A stretch of DNA of 64,000 nt from contig JBBDHG010000051.1 in NCBI GenBank assembly GCA_037951165.1, forward strand, positions 3,079,501-3,143,500, read 5' to 3'. The position numbers were made by a program, and so were the translations under genes. This document shows positions 8,477-22,200 of this stretch, piece by piece. Origin of the DNA: Lophius americanus (taxonomy: Eukaryota; Chordata; Actinopteri; Lophiiformes; Lophiidae). Under the pieces are notes generated by a model. The model searched no databases. It saw only the letters and a program-made list of their open reading frames with translations, and had not been told where the DNA came from. Numbering within the stretch: the stretch's first letter is position 1; every line of letters begins with the position of its first letter.

Positions 8477-8484
8477 CAATGTAG
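8477..8484. repeat. 8-bp hAT target-site duplication, right side of copy B
   Basis: CAATGTAG, identical to 6159-6166, directly after the element's last base. Confidence 0.95.
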
Positions 8485-8749
8485 CCTTCATTTTGAGCTA
8501 CAAGCCCACTCATTTCTTACCGAAAGGTCCAAACTGGCATTCATGACTTCACACCTCTCGGGACGCGCAGAGGCGTGGGCAACAGCAGAGTGGGCTCGGA
8601 ATTCCCAGGTGTGCCAGTCGCTGCATGATTTTACTGACACTCCAAGTAAGGTTTTTGACCACACCGCTCCCGGTCAAGAAGCCGCAAGAGTTCTGGCCGG
8701 TCTGAGACAGGGAGGTTGCTGGGTGACCGACTACGCCATTGAGTTCCGA
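8477..8749 (+). pseudogene. Ty3/gypsy (Sushi-type) gag, 3' fragment, block B
   Basis: This continues the gag interrupted at 6158. Recognisable segments are SLHFELQAHSF, SHLSGRAEAWATAEW, and EAARVLAGLRQG, followed by DYAIEFR. It stays open through the capsid-like region but loses gag similarity after EFRK (about 8749). The rest of gag and all of pol are absent. One difference from block A is SFLTER instead of SFPTER. The truncation point is identical in all blocks, so it predates their duplication. Confidence 0.8.
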
Positions 8750-8997
8750 AAGTGGGGGCATAAGATATAAGAGGGGAAGAAGAGAAACTGTAAAACTGTT
8801 CAATTATTCAGATGTGTTTATATTCATTTATTGTAAAAAAAATTGTTGAGACAGTTAAAAGGGAAACTCAAGCTGTTGGTATTTTATTGATCTGAAATGA
8901 ATCACTTTATTTTAAGATGCACAAAAATTTTCAAATGCTATTAAATTTATTTTCGGTTTTATTTTTAAATGCTGCCTTAACCTAATGAGAGAAAAAC

Positions 8998-9048
8998 ATT
9001 ATTATTATTATTATCATTATTATTATTATTATTGTTGTTATGATTATT
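8998..9048. repeat. ATT-type microsatellite, block B
   Basis: An imperfect (ATT)n tract, about 9 bp shorter than in block A and containing GTTGTT. Confidence 0.85.
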
Positions 9049-9175
9049 ACACATGTATACTTCAATGTTAAGTGACAATAAATATATATCAATCACACTA
9101 ATTCATAATGTTTGACATTATGATGCTCGGACCTTCGCTTGAGGAAATTTTCTCTCACTGGACCTCTTAAAATTT

Positions 9176-9191
9176 TAGTTGAATACCCCTG
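9176..9191 (-). repeat. hAT-like terminal inverted repeat, block B
   Basis: The inverse strand begins CAGGGGTATTCAACTA, as at 2688-2703. The matching opposite end is not identifiable. Confidence 0.4.
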
Positions 9192-10088
9192 TTTTAAATG
9201 AACTCATGCATTCATCAGAGTGTGTGAAAACAGCTGGTGGATGCGCAAAATTCACACCAAGACGATGCTGAGTTCAGTAACTGCATTCAATCTTTACCAG
9301 GAAACATCCGCCACAGCCACAGCTGGATCTTCTACCTCAGTCACTAAATCAGGGACAGACAGTTAATCCGAGGTGGGATTTGACCATTAGATGAGTTCTG
9401 ATCTCACGCTGTGTTTCCAATTAGTAGGTACTCATATGTTCGACCTTCTGTGATAATAATAATGTGTTACGATTTGAATGTTAAAGTTCAGTTTCTCCTG
9501 TTGAGGCCGTTCTGCATGCGATATGTAGTTCCAATGCGTATATTTTGATAGTTAAGGACGGAACCTCTTTGGTTGTGACAATAGACAATAATACGTGTGA
9601 CAATAGATAAAGCAGTTGTTTTCCTCAAATGGCCGAGCCACTGTGTTTATTCCTTAGGTTATTGCAGTTCCATTTACAAAGAATAGCTTTGTTTTTAAAT
9701 GCACTGTCCTAGCGTGTGATTTTTCAAGTTGTTTTAGTACATACGATAGTTTGGGTCAAAATACGATAATTTTAAAGCGACAGTACGACATTTCGTCATT
9801 TCCCATCTGGAAACATTGTCTCCAGCTCAAGCATCAGAGAGGGAGACGCTTTTGGATTGAGTGATATTTTGTTAACCTTTGTATTACACAAAGGTAATGT
9901 CTTGATTGATAATTAATCCGATGGGGGTTTTTTTTAGCATTTTTCTTTCTGTTTTTGGTTTAGATCGGTGCTTGAGTAGTGTTAGCCTCATTGGGGTATT
10001 TACATTAGGGGAGTAAGACTGCTACCGGAAGTGCCAAAAATGGACATCAAAAGTGGACAACATGAAGTTGTGACCTGGTTTGCTAAAT

Positions 10089-10229
10089 CATGCTGTCTTT
10101 AAAATCACATGGTCCCATGTCTGGGAAGAGATGGAACTAGAATGCACTATGGGAGGAAAGCAAACCGTGTAAGCAGTATGACGCCATGGTCAATGGTTCT
10201 TCTAGGAAATCTTGGGCACTGACATTCAT
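10089..10229 (+). pseudogene. Tc1/mariner-like transposase remnant, block B
   Basis: Second copy of the decayed segment at 3600-3740, with the same stops and a few substitutions (for example GCCATGG for GCCATTG). It runs directly into the hAT-like terminus at 10236, separated by the octamer ATGTAAAT's last bases. Absent from block C because of the deletion there. Confidence 0.4.
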
Positions 10230-10235
10230 GTAAAT

Positions 10236-13200
10236 CAGTGGTTCTCAAAATGTGGTACGCCTACCACTGGTGGTACGCAGGCTCCCTCTTGTGGCACGCG
10301 GAGGAATCTCTGAAATTGCTTACTTTTTCAAAATTAAAAAAGATTAATTTAAAAACCTATAATACTATAGAAAATACTATGATGACTGAAATGAAAATAT
10401 TGTAGCCATGAGATAAAGTAAATGGGCTTTAGAATAAGTTTTTTTTGGTCGGACGTCCATGAGCCTTCGACGTAGTTGGGTTGGTGCGCGCGCGCCCAGC
10501 CGTTAAAAACTAAACCGTGAGGACAAGAAGTCAGAATGCGGAGGAAGCTAAAATTACGAGTAGTTTAATAAAAATGCAATCTAAATTAACTAATTAATTA
10601 ATTAACATTGCTGCTTTTTGGTCAGGCTTTTATATAGTTATTTTATTTTTTTATTGATGCTTTTATCTGCTTTTGCTTTGTAGCACTCTGAGATTCGATC
10701 CAAATGTAAAGTGCATTATAAATTAAATGTATTATTATTATTAATCTTGGCTTCTAATGGGAACTTTTAGGAAGAGAAATGTGGATCAGGAGGAGAATAT
10801 TATTTGCAGCGTTGTAGAAACTGCAGTGGAAGACAGTGAACATAGCAGCATCCCTGAATCAACAAGCAGCAAACGGCAAAACAGTAAGGAGATATGACTC
10901 AGGTTACATCAAATTTGAATTGTGCATTAACAGGGACTTACAGTTGATATTGTTAATGAGCTTTCCTGCTCTGTCTCCATATGTGTGTGAGGGGCTGCCT
11001 CAAAATGTGGTACGCCTACCACTGGTGGTACGCAGGCTCCCTCTTGTGGCACGCGGAGGAATCTCTGAAATTGCTTACTTTTTCAAAATTAAAAAAGATT
11101 AATTTAAAAACCTATAATACTATAGAAAATACTATGATGACTGAAATGAAAATATTGTAGCCATGAGATAAAGTAAATGGGCTTTAGAATAAGTTTTTTT
11201 TGGTCGGACGTCCATGAGCCTTCGACGTAGTTGGGTTGGTGCGCGCGCGCCCAGCCGTTAAAAACTAAACCGTGAGGACAAGAAGTCAGAATGCGGAGGA
11301 AGCTAAAATTACGAGTAGTTTAATAAAAATGCAATCTAAATTAACTAATTAATTAATTAACATTGCTGCTTTTTGGTCAGGCTTTTATATAGTTATTTTA
11401 TTTTTTTATTGATGCTTTTATCTGCTTTTGCTTTGTAGCACTCTGAGATTCGATCCAAATGTAAAGTGCATTATAAATTAAATGTATTATTATTATTAAT
11501 CTTGGCTTCTAATGGGAACTTTTAGGAAGAGAAATGTGGATCAGGAGGAGAATATTATTTGCAGCGTTGTAGAAACTGCAGTGGAAGACAGTGAACATAG
11601 CAGCATCCCTGAATCAACAAGCAGCAAACGGCAAAACAGTAAGGAGATATGACTCAGGTTACATCAAATTTGAATTGTGCATTAACAGGGACTTACAGTT
11701 GATATTGTTAATGAGCTTTCCTGCTCTGTCTCCATATGTGTGTGAGGGGCTGCCTCAAAATGTGGTACGCCTACCACTGGTGGTACGCAGGCTCCCTCTT
11801 GTGGCACGCGGAGGAATCTCTGAAATTGCTTACTTTTTCAAAATTAAAAAAGATTAATTTAAAAACCTATAATACTATAGAAAATACTATGATGACTGAA
11901 ATGAAAATATTGTAGCCATGAGATAAAGTAAATGGGCTTTAGAATAAGTTTTTTTTGGTCGGACGTCCATGAGCCTGCGACGTAGTTGGGTTGGTGCGCG
12001 CGCGCCCAGCCGTTAAAAACTAAACCGTGAGGACAAGAAGTCAGAATGCGGAGGAAGCTAAAATTACGAGTAGTTTAATAAAAATGCAATCTTAATTAAC
12101 ATTGCTGCTTTTTGGTCAGGCTTTTATATAGTTATTTTATTTTTTTATTGATGCTTTTATCTGCTTTTGCTTTGTAGCACTCTGAGATTCGATCCAAATG
12201 TAAAGTGCATTATAAATTAAATGTATTATTATTATTAATCTTGGCTTCTAATGGGAACTTTTAGGAAGAGAAATGTGGATCAGGAGGAGAATATTATTTG
12301 CAGCGTTGTAGAAACTGCAGTGGAAGACAGTGAACATAGCAGCATCCCTGAATCAACAAGCAGCAAACGGCAAAACAGTAAGGAGATATGACTCAGGTTA
12401 CATCAAATTTGAATTGTGCATTAACAGGGACTTACAGTTGATATTGTTAATGATCTTTCCTGCTCTGTCTCCATATGTGTGTGAGGGGCTGCCTCAAAAT
12501 GTGGTACGCCTACCACTGGTGGTACGCAGGCTCCCTCTTGTGGCACGCGGAGGAATCTCTGAAATTGCTTACTTTTTCAAAATTAAAAAAGATTAATTTA
12601 AAAACCTATAATAGTATAGAAAATACTATGATGACTGAAATGAAAATATTGTAGCCATGAGATAAAGTAAATGGGCTTTAGAATAAGTTTTTTTTGGTCG
12701 GACGTCCATGAGCCTGCGACGTAGTTGGGTTGGTGCGCGCGCGCGCCCAGCCGTTAAAAACTAAACCGTGAGGACAAGAAGTCAGAATGCGGAGGAAGCT
12801 AAAATTACGAGTAGTTTAATAAAAATGCAATCTTAATTAACTAATTAATTAATTAACATTGCTGCTTTTGGTATCCAACTTTTATATAGTTATTATTTTA
12901 TTTTTTTATTGATGCTTTTATCTGCTTTTGCTTTGTAGCACTCTGAGATTCGATCCAAATGTAAAGTGCATTATAAATTAAATGTATTATTATTATTAAT
13001 CTTGGCTTCTAATGGGAACTTTTAGGAAGAGAAATGTGTATCAGGAGGAGAATATTATTTGCAGCGTTGTAGAAACTGCAGTGGAAGACAGTGAACATAG
13101 CAGCATCCCTGAATCAACAAGCAGCAAACGGCAAAACAGTAAGGAGATATGACTCAGGTTACATCAAATTTGAATTGTGCATTAACAGGGACTTACAGTT

Positions 13201-16200
13201 GATATTGTTAATGAGCTTTCCTGCTCTGTCTCCATATGTGTGTGAGGGGCTGCCTCAAAATGTGGTACGCCTACCACTGGTGGTACGCAGGCTCCCTCTT
13301 GTGGCACGCGGAGGAATCTCTGAAATTGCTTACTTTTTCAAAATTAAAAAAGATTAATTTAAAAACCTATAATACTATAGAAAATACTATGATGACTGAA
13401 ATGAAAATATTGTAGCCATGAGATAAAGTAAATGGGCTTTAGAATAAGTTTTTTTTGGTCGGACGTCCATGAGCCTGCGACGTAGTTGGGTTGGTGCGCG
13501 CGCGCCCAGCCGTTAACTAAACCGTGAGGACAAGAAGTCAGAATGCGGAGGAAGCTAAAATTACGAGTAGTTTAATAAAAATGCAATCTTAATTAACTAA
13601 TTAATTAATTAACATTGCTGCTTTTTGGTCAGGCTTTTATATAGTTATTTTATTTTTTTATTGATGCTTTTATCTGCTTTTGCTTTGTAGCACTCTGAGA
13701 TTCGATCCAAATGTAAAGTGCATTATAAATTAAATGTATTATTATTATTAATCTTGGCTTCTAATGGGAACTTTTAGGAAGAGAAATGTGGATCAGGAGG
13801 AGAATATTATTTGCAGCGTTGTAGAAACTGCAGTGGAAGACAGTGAACATAGCAGCATCCCTGAATCAACAAGCAGCAAACGGCAAAACAGTAAGGAGAT
13901 GTAACTCAGGTTACATCAAATTTGAATTGTGCATTAACAGGGACTTACAGTTGATATTGTTAATGAGCTTTCCTGCTCTGTCTCCATATGTGTGTGAGGG
14001 GCTGCCTCAAAATGTGGTACGCCTACCACTGGTGGTACGCAGGCTCCCTCTTGTGGCACGCGGAGGAATCTCTGAAATTGCTTACTTTTTCAAAATTAAA
14101 AAAGATTAATTTAAAAACCTATAATACTATAGAAAATACTATGATGACTGAAATGAAAATATTGTAGCCATGAGATAAAGTAAATGGGCTTTAGAATAAG
14201 TTTTTTTTGGTCGGACGTCCATGAGCCTGCGACGTAGTTGGGTTGGTGCGCGCGCGCCCAGCCGTTAACTAAACCGTGAGGACAAGAAGTCAGAATGCGG
14301 AGGAAGCTAAAATTACGAGTAGTTTAATAAAAATGCAATCTTAATTAACTAATTAATTAATTAACATTGCTGCTTTTTGGTCAGGCTTTTATATAGTTAT
14401 TTTATTTTTTTATTGATGCTTTTATCTGCTTTTGCTTTGTAGCACTCTGAGATTCGATCCCAATGTAAAGTGCATTATAAATTAAATGTATTATTATTAT
14501 TAATCTTGGCTTCTAATGGGAACTTTTAGGAAGAGAAATGTGGATCAGGAGGAGAATATTATTTGCAGCGTTGTAGAAACTGCAGTGGAAGACAGTGAAC
14601 ATAGCAGCATCCCTGAATCAACAAGCAGCAAACGGCAAAACAGTAAGGAGATGTAACTCAGGTTACATCAAATTTGAATTGTGCATTAACAGGGACTTAC
14701 AGTTGATATTGTTAATGAGCTTTCCTGCTCTGTCTCCATATGTGTGTGAGGGGCTGCCTCAAAATGTGGTACGCCTACCACTGGTGGTACGCAGGCTCCC
14801 TCTTGTGGCACGCGGAGGAATCTCTGAAATTGCTTACTTTTTCAAAATTAAAAAAGATTAATTTAAAAACCTATAATACTATAGAAAATACTATGATGAC
14901 TGAAATGAAAATATTGTAGCCATGAGATAAAGTAAATGGGCTTTAGAATACGTTTTTTTTGGTCGGACGTCCATGAGCCTGCGACGTAGTTGGGTTGGTG
15001 CGCGCGCGCCCAGCCGTTAACTAAACCGTGAGGACAAGAAGTCAGAATGCGGAGGAAGCTAAAATTACGAGTAGTTTAATAAAAATGCAATCTTAATTAA
15101 CTAATTAATTAATTAACATTGCTGCTTTTTGGTCAGGCTTTTATATAGTTATTTTATTTTTTTATTGATGCTTTTATCTGCTTTTGCTTTGTAGCACTCT
15201 GAGATTCGATCCAAATGTAAAGTGCATTATAAATTAAATGTATTATTATTATTAATCTTGGCTTCTAATGGGAACTTTTAGGAAGAGAAATGTGGATCAG
15301 GAGGAGAATATTATTTGCAGCGTTGTAGAAACTGCAGTGGAAGACAGTGAACATAGCAGCATCCCTGAATCAACAAGCAGCAAACGGCAAAACAGTAAGG
15401 AGATATGACTCAGGTTACATCAAATTTGAATTGTGCATTAACAGGGACTTACAGTTGATATTGTTAATGAGCTTTCCTGCTCTGTCTCCATATGTGTGTG
15501 AGGGGCTGCCCCAAAATGTGGTACGCCTACCACTGGTGGTACGCAGGCTCCCTCTTGTGGCACGCGGAGGAATCTCTGAAATTGCTTACTTTTTCAAAAT
15601 TAAAAAAGATTAATTTAAAAACCTATAATACTATAGAAAATACTATGATGACTGAAATGAAAATATTGTAGCCATGAGATAAAGTAAATGGGCTTTAGAA
15701 TAAGTTTTTTTTGGTCGGACGTCCATGAGCCTGCGACGTAGTTGGGTTGGTGCGCGCGCGCCCAGCCGTTAAAAACTAAACCGTGAGGACAAGAAGTCAG
15801 AATGCGGAGGAAGCTAAAATTACGAGTAGTTTAATAAAAATGCAATCTTAATTAACTAATTAATTAATTAACATTGCTGCTTTTTTGTCAGGCTTTTATA
15901 TAGTTATTTTATTTTTTTATTGATGCTTTTATCTGCTTTTGCTTTGTAGCACTCTGAGATTCGATCCAAATGTAAAGTGCATTATAAATTAAATGTATTA
16001 TTATTATTAATCTTGGCTTCTAATGGGAACTTTTAGGAAGAGAAATGTGGATCAGGAGGAGAATATTATTTGCAGCGTTGTAGAAACTGCAGCGGAAGAC
16101 AGTGAACATAGCAGCATCCCTGAATCAACAAGCAGCAAACGGCAAAACAGTAAGGAGATATGACTCAGGTTACATCAAATTTGAATTGTGCATTAACAGG

Positions 16201-19200
16201 GACTTACAGTTGATATTGTTAATGAGCTTTCCTGCTCTGTCTCCATATGTGTGTGAGGGGCTGCCTCAAAATGTGGTACGCCTACCACTGGTGGTACGCA
16301 GGCTCCCTCTTGTGGCACGCAGAGGAATCTCTGAAATTGCTTACTTTTTCAAAATTAAAAAAGATTAATTTAAAAACCTATAATACTATAGAAAATACTA
16401 TGATGACTGAAATGAAAATATTGTAGCCATGAGGTAAAGTAAATGGGCTTTAGAATAAGTTTTTTTTGGTCGGACGTCCATGAGCCTGCGACGTAGTTGG
16501 GTCGGTGCGCGCGCGCCCAGCCGTTAAAAACTAAACCGTGAGGACAAGAAGTCAGAATGCGGAGGAAGCTAAAATTACGAGTAGTTTAATAAAAATGCAA
16601 TCTTAATTAACTAATTAATTAATTAACATTGCTGCTTTTTGGTCAGGCTTTTATATAGTTATTTTATTTTTTTATTGATGCTTTTATCTGCTTTTGCTTT
16701 GTAGCACTCTGAGATTCGATCCAAATGTAAAGTGCATTATAAATTAAATGTATTATTATTATTAATCTTGGCTTCTAATGGGAACTTTTAGGAAGAGAAA
16801 TGTGGATCAGGAGGAGAATATTATTTGCAGCGTTGTAGAAACTGCAGTGGAAGACAGTGAACATAGCAGCATCCCTGAATCAACAAGCAGCAAACGGCAA
16901 AACAGTAAGGAGATATGACTCAGGTTACATCAAATTTGAATTGTGCATTAACAGGGACTTACAGTTGATATTGTTAATGAGCTTTCCTGCTCTGTCTCCA
17001 TATGTGTGTGAGGGGCTGCCTCAAAATGTGGTACGCCTGCCACTGGTGGTACGCAGGCTCCCTCTTGTGGCACGCGGAGGAATCTCTGAAATTGCTTACT
17101 TTTTCAAAATTAAAAAAGATTAATTTAAAAACCTATAATACTATAGAAAATACTATGATGACTGAAATGAAAATATTGTAGCCATGAGATAAAGTAAATG
17201 GGCTTTAGAATACGTTTTTTTTGGTCGGACGTCCATGAGCCTGCGACGTAGTTGGGTTGGTGCGCGCGCGCCCAGCCGTTAACTAAACCGTGAGGACAAG
17301 AAGTCAGAATGCGGAGGAAGCTAAAATTACGAGTAGTTTAATAAAAATGCAATCTTAATTAACTAATTAATTAATTAACATTGCTGCTTTTTGGTCAGGC
17401 TTTTATATAGTTATTTTATTTTTTTATTGATGCTTTTATCTGCTTTTTCTTTGTAGCACTCTGAGATTCGATCCAAATGTAAAGTGCATTATAAATTAAA
17501 TGTATTATTATTATTAATCTTGGCTTCTAATGGGAACTTTTAGGAAGAGAAATGTGGATCAGGAGGAGAATATTATTTGCAGCGTTGTAGAAACTGCAGC
17601 GGAAGACAGTGAACATAGCAGCATCCCTGAATCAACAAGCAGCAAACGGCAAAACAGTAAGGAGATATGACTCAGGTTACATCAAATTTGAATTGTGCAT
17701 TAACAGGGACTTACAGTTGATATTGTTAATGAGCTTTCCTGCTCTGTCTCCATATGTGTGTGAGGGGCTGCCTCAAAATGTGGTACGCCTGCCACTGGTG
17801 GTACGCAGGCTCCCTCTTGTGGCACGCGGAGGAATCTCTGAAATTGCTTACTTTTTCAAAATTAAAAAAGATTAATTTAAAAACCTATAATACTATAGAA
17901 AATACTATGATGACTGAAATGAAAATATTGTAGCCATGAGATAAAGTAAATGGGCTTTAGAATAAGTTTTTTTTGGTCGGACGTCCATGAGCCTGCGACG
18001 TAGTTGGGTTGGTGCGCGCGCGCCCAGCCGTTAAAAACTAAACCGTGAGGACAAGAAGTCAGAATGCGGAGGAAGCTAAAATTACGAGTAGTTTAATAAA
18101 AATGCAATCTTAATTAACTAATTAATTAATTAACATTGCTGCTTTTTTGTCAGGCTTTTATATAGTTATTTTATTTTTTTATTGATGCTTTTATCTGCTT
18201 TTGCTTTGTAGCACTCTGAGATTCGATCCAAATGTAAAGTGCATTATAAATTAAATGTATTATTATTATTAATCTTGGCTTCTAATGGGAACTTTTAGGA
18301 AGAGAAATGTGGATCAGGAGGAGAATATTATTTGAAGCGTTGTAGAAACTGCAGTGGAAGACAGGGACTTACAGGGACTTACAGTTGATATTGTTAATGA
18401 GCTTTCCTGCTCTGTCTCCATATGTGTGTGAGGGGCTGCCTCAAAATGTGGTACGCCTACCACTGGTGGTACGCAGGCTCCCTCTTGTGGCACGCAGAGG
18501 AATCTCTGAAATTGCTTACTTTTTCAAAATTAAAAAAGATTAATTTAAAAACCTATAATACTATAGAAAATACTATGATGACTGAAATGAAAATATTGTA
18601 GCCATGAGGTAAAGTAAATGGGCTTTAGAATACGTTTTTTTTGGTCGGACGTCCATGAGCCTGCGACGTAGTTGGGTTGGTGCGCGCGCGCCCAGCCGTT
18701 AAAAACTAAACCGTGAGGACAAGAAGTCAGAATGCGGAGGAAGCTAAAATTACGAGTAGTTTAATAAAAATGCAATCTTAATTAACTAATTAATTAATTA
18801 ACATTGCTGCTTTTTGGTCAGGCTTTTATATAGTTATTTTATTTTTTTATTGATGCTTTTATCTGCTTTTGCTTTGTAGCACTCTGAGATTCGATCCAAA
18901 TGTAAAGTGCATTATAAATTAAATGTATTATTATTATTAATCTTGGCTTCTAATGGGAACTTTTAGGAAGAGAAATGTGGATCAGGAGGAGAATATTATT
19001 TGCAGCGTTGTAGAAACTGCAGTGGAAGACAGTGAACATAGCAGCATCCCTGAATCAACAAGCAGCAAACGGCAAAACAGTAAGGAGATATGACTCAGGT
19101 TACATCAAATTTGAATTGTGCATTAACAGGGACTTACAGTTGATATTGTTAATGAGCTTTCCTGCTCTGTCTCCATATGTGTGTGAGGGGCTGCCTCAAA

Positions 19201-22200
19201 ATGTGGTACGCCTGCCACTGGTGGTACGCAGGCTCCCTCTTGTGGCACGCGGAGGAATCTCTGAAATTGCTTACTTTTTCAAAATTAAAAAAGATTAATT
19301 TAAAAACCTATAATACTATAGAAAATACTATGATGACTGAAATGAAAATATTGTAGCCATGAGATAAAGTAAATGGGCTTTAGAATAAGTTTTTTTTGGT
19401 CGGACGTCCATGAGCCTGCGACGTAGTTGGGTTGGTGCGCGCGCGCCCAGCTGTTAAAAACTAAACCGTGAGGACAAGAAGTCAGAATGCGGAGGAAGCT
19501 AAAATTACGAGTAGTTTAATAAAAATGCAATCTTAATTAACTAATTAATTAATTAACATTGCTGCTTTTTTGTCAGGCTTTTATATAGTTATTTTATTTT
19601 TTTATTGATGCTTTTATCTGCTTTTGCTTTGTAGCACTCTGAGATTCGATCCAAATGTAAAGTGCATTATAAATTAAATGTATTATTATTATTAATCTTG
19701 GCTTCTAATGGGAACTTTTAGGAAGAGAAATGTGGATCAGGAGGAGAATATTATTTGCAGCGTTGTAGAAACTGCAGCGGAAGACAGTGAACATAGCAGC
19801 ATCCCTGAATCAACAAGCAGCAAACGGCAAAACAGTAAGGAGATATGACTCAGGTTACATCAAATTTGAATTGTGCATTAACAGGGACTTACAGTTGATA
19901 TTGTTAATGAGCTTTCCTGCTCTGTCTCCATATGTGTGTGAGGGGCTGCCTCAAAATGTGGTACGCCTACCACTGGTGGTACGCAGGCTCCCTCTTGTGG
20001 CACGCAGAGGAATCTCTGAAATTGCTTACTTTTTCAAAATTAAAAAAGATTAATTTAAAAACCTATAATACTATAGAAAATACTATGATGACTGAAATGA
20101 AAATATTGTAGCCATGAGGTAAAGTAAATGGGCTTTAGAATAAGTTTTTTTTGGTCGGACGTCCATGAGCCTGCGACGTAGTTGGGTCGGTGCGCGCGCG
20201 CCCAGCCGTTAAAAACTAAACCGTGAGGACAAGAAGTCAGAATGCGGAGGAAGCTAAAATTACGAGTAGTTTAATAAAAATGCAATCTTAATTAACTAAT
20301 TAATTAATTAACATTGCTGCTTTTTGGTCAGGCTTTTATATAGTTATTTTATTTTTTTATTGATGCTTTTATCTGCTTTTGCTTTGTAGCACTCTGAGAT
20401 TCGATCCAAATGTAAAGTGCATTATAAATTAAATGTATTATTATTATTAATCTTGGCTTCTAATGGGAACTTTTAGGAAGAGAAATGTGGATCAGGAGGA
20501 GAATATTATTTGCAGCGTTGTAGAAACTGCAGTGGAAGACAGTGAACATAGCAGCATCCCTGAATCAACAAGCAGCAAACGGCAAAACAGTAAGGAGATA
20601 TGACTCAGGTTACATCAAATTTGAATTGTGCATTAACAGGGACTTACAGTTGATATTGTTAATGAGCTTTCCTGCTCTGTCTCCATATGTGTGTGAGGGG
20701 CTGCCTCAAAATGTGGTACGCCTGCCACTGGTGGTACGCAGGCTCCCTCTTGTGGCACGCGGAGGAATCTCTGAAATTGCTTACTTTTTCAAAATTAAAA
20801 AAGATTAATTTAAAAACCTATAATACTATAGAAAATACTATGATGACTGAAATGAAAATATTGTAGCCATGAGATAAAGTAAATGGGCTTTAGAATACGT
20901 TTTTTTTGGTCGGACGTCCATGAGCCTGCGACGTAGTTGGGTTGGTGCGCGCGCGCCCAGCCGTTAACTAAACCGTGAGGACAAGAAGTCAGAATGCGGA
21001 GGAAGCTAAAATTACGAGTAGTTTAATAAAAATGCAATCTTAATTAACTAATTAATTAATTAACATTGCTGCTTTTTGGTCAGGCTTTTATATAGTTATT
21101 TTATTTTTTTATTGATGCTTTTATCTGCTTTTTCTTTGTAGCACTCTGAGATTCGATCCAAATGTAAAGTGCATTATAAATTAAATGTATTATTATTATT
21201 AATCTTGGCTTCTAATGGGAACTTTTAGGAAGAGAAATGTGGATCAGGAGGAGAATATTATTTGCAGCGTTGTAGAAACTGCAGCGGAAGACAGTGAACA
21301 TAGCAGCATCCCTGAATCAACAAGCAGCAAACGGCAAAACAGTAAGGAGATATGACTCAGGTTACATCAAATTTGAATTGTGCATTAACAGGGACTTACA
21401 GTTGATATTGTTAATGAGCTTTCCTGCTCTGTCTCCATATGTGTGTGAGGGGCTGCCTCAAAATGTGGTACGCCTGCCACTGGTGGTACGCAGGCTCCCT
21501 CTTGTGGCACGCGGAGGAATCTCTGAAATTGCTTACTTTTTCAAAATTAAAAAAGATTAATTTAAAAACCTATAATACTATAGAAAATACTATGATGACT
21601 GAAATGAAAATATTGTAGCCATGAGATAAAGTAAATGGGCTTTAGAATAAGTTTTTTTTGGTCGGACGTCCATGAGCCTGCGACGTAGTTGGGTTGGTGC
21701 GCGCGCGCCCAGCCGTTAAAAACTAAACCGTGAGGACAAGAAGTCAGAATGCGGAGGAAGCTAAAATTACGAGTAGTTTAATAAAAATGCAATCTTAATT
21801 AACTAATTAATTAATTAACATTGCTGCTTTTTTGTCAGGCTTTTATATAGTTATTTTATTTTTTTATTGATGCTTTTATCTGCTTTTGCTTTGTAGCACT
21901 CTGAGATTCGATCCAAATGTAAAGTGCATTATAAATTAAATGTATTATTATTATTAATCTTGGCTTCTAATGGGAACTTTTAGGAAGAGAAATGTGGATC
22001 AGGAGGAGAATATTATTTGAAGCGTTGTAGAAACTGCAGTGGAAGACAGGGACTTACAGGGACTTACAGTTGATATTGTTAATGAGCTTTCCTGCTCTGT
22101 CTCCATATGTGTGTGAGGGGCTGCCTCAAAATGTGGTACGCCTACCACTGGTGGTACGCAGGCTCCCTCTTGTGGCACGCAGAGGAATCTCTGAAATTGC

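Larger units (their letters stand above)
8750..10088. other. Unidentified spacer of block B with microsatellite and hAT-like terminus
   Basis: Counterpart of 2253-3599, with the same unexplained AT-rich sequence. It includes an ATT-type microsatellite at about 8998-9048 and the inverted CAGGGGTATTCAA end finishing at 9191. Small differences from block A include GATGGGGGTTTT in place of CAATGGTTTTTT near 9921. I recognise no coding sequence or RNA gene in it. Confidence 0.7.

Noticed and set aside
8237..8770. A 177-codon plus-strand frame joining the hAT right end to gag.
   Set aside because: Its first part is antisense to transposase exon 1 and the hAT subterminal region. Only the part after 8484 is gag, so the fusion is accidental.
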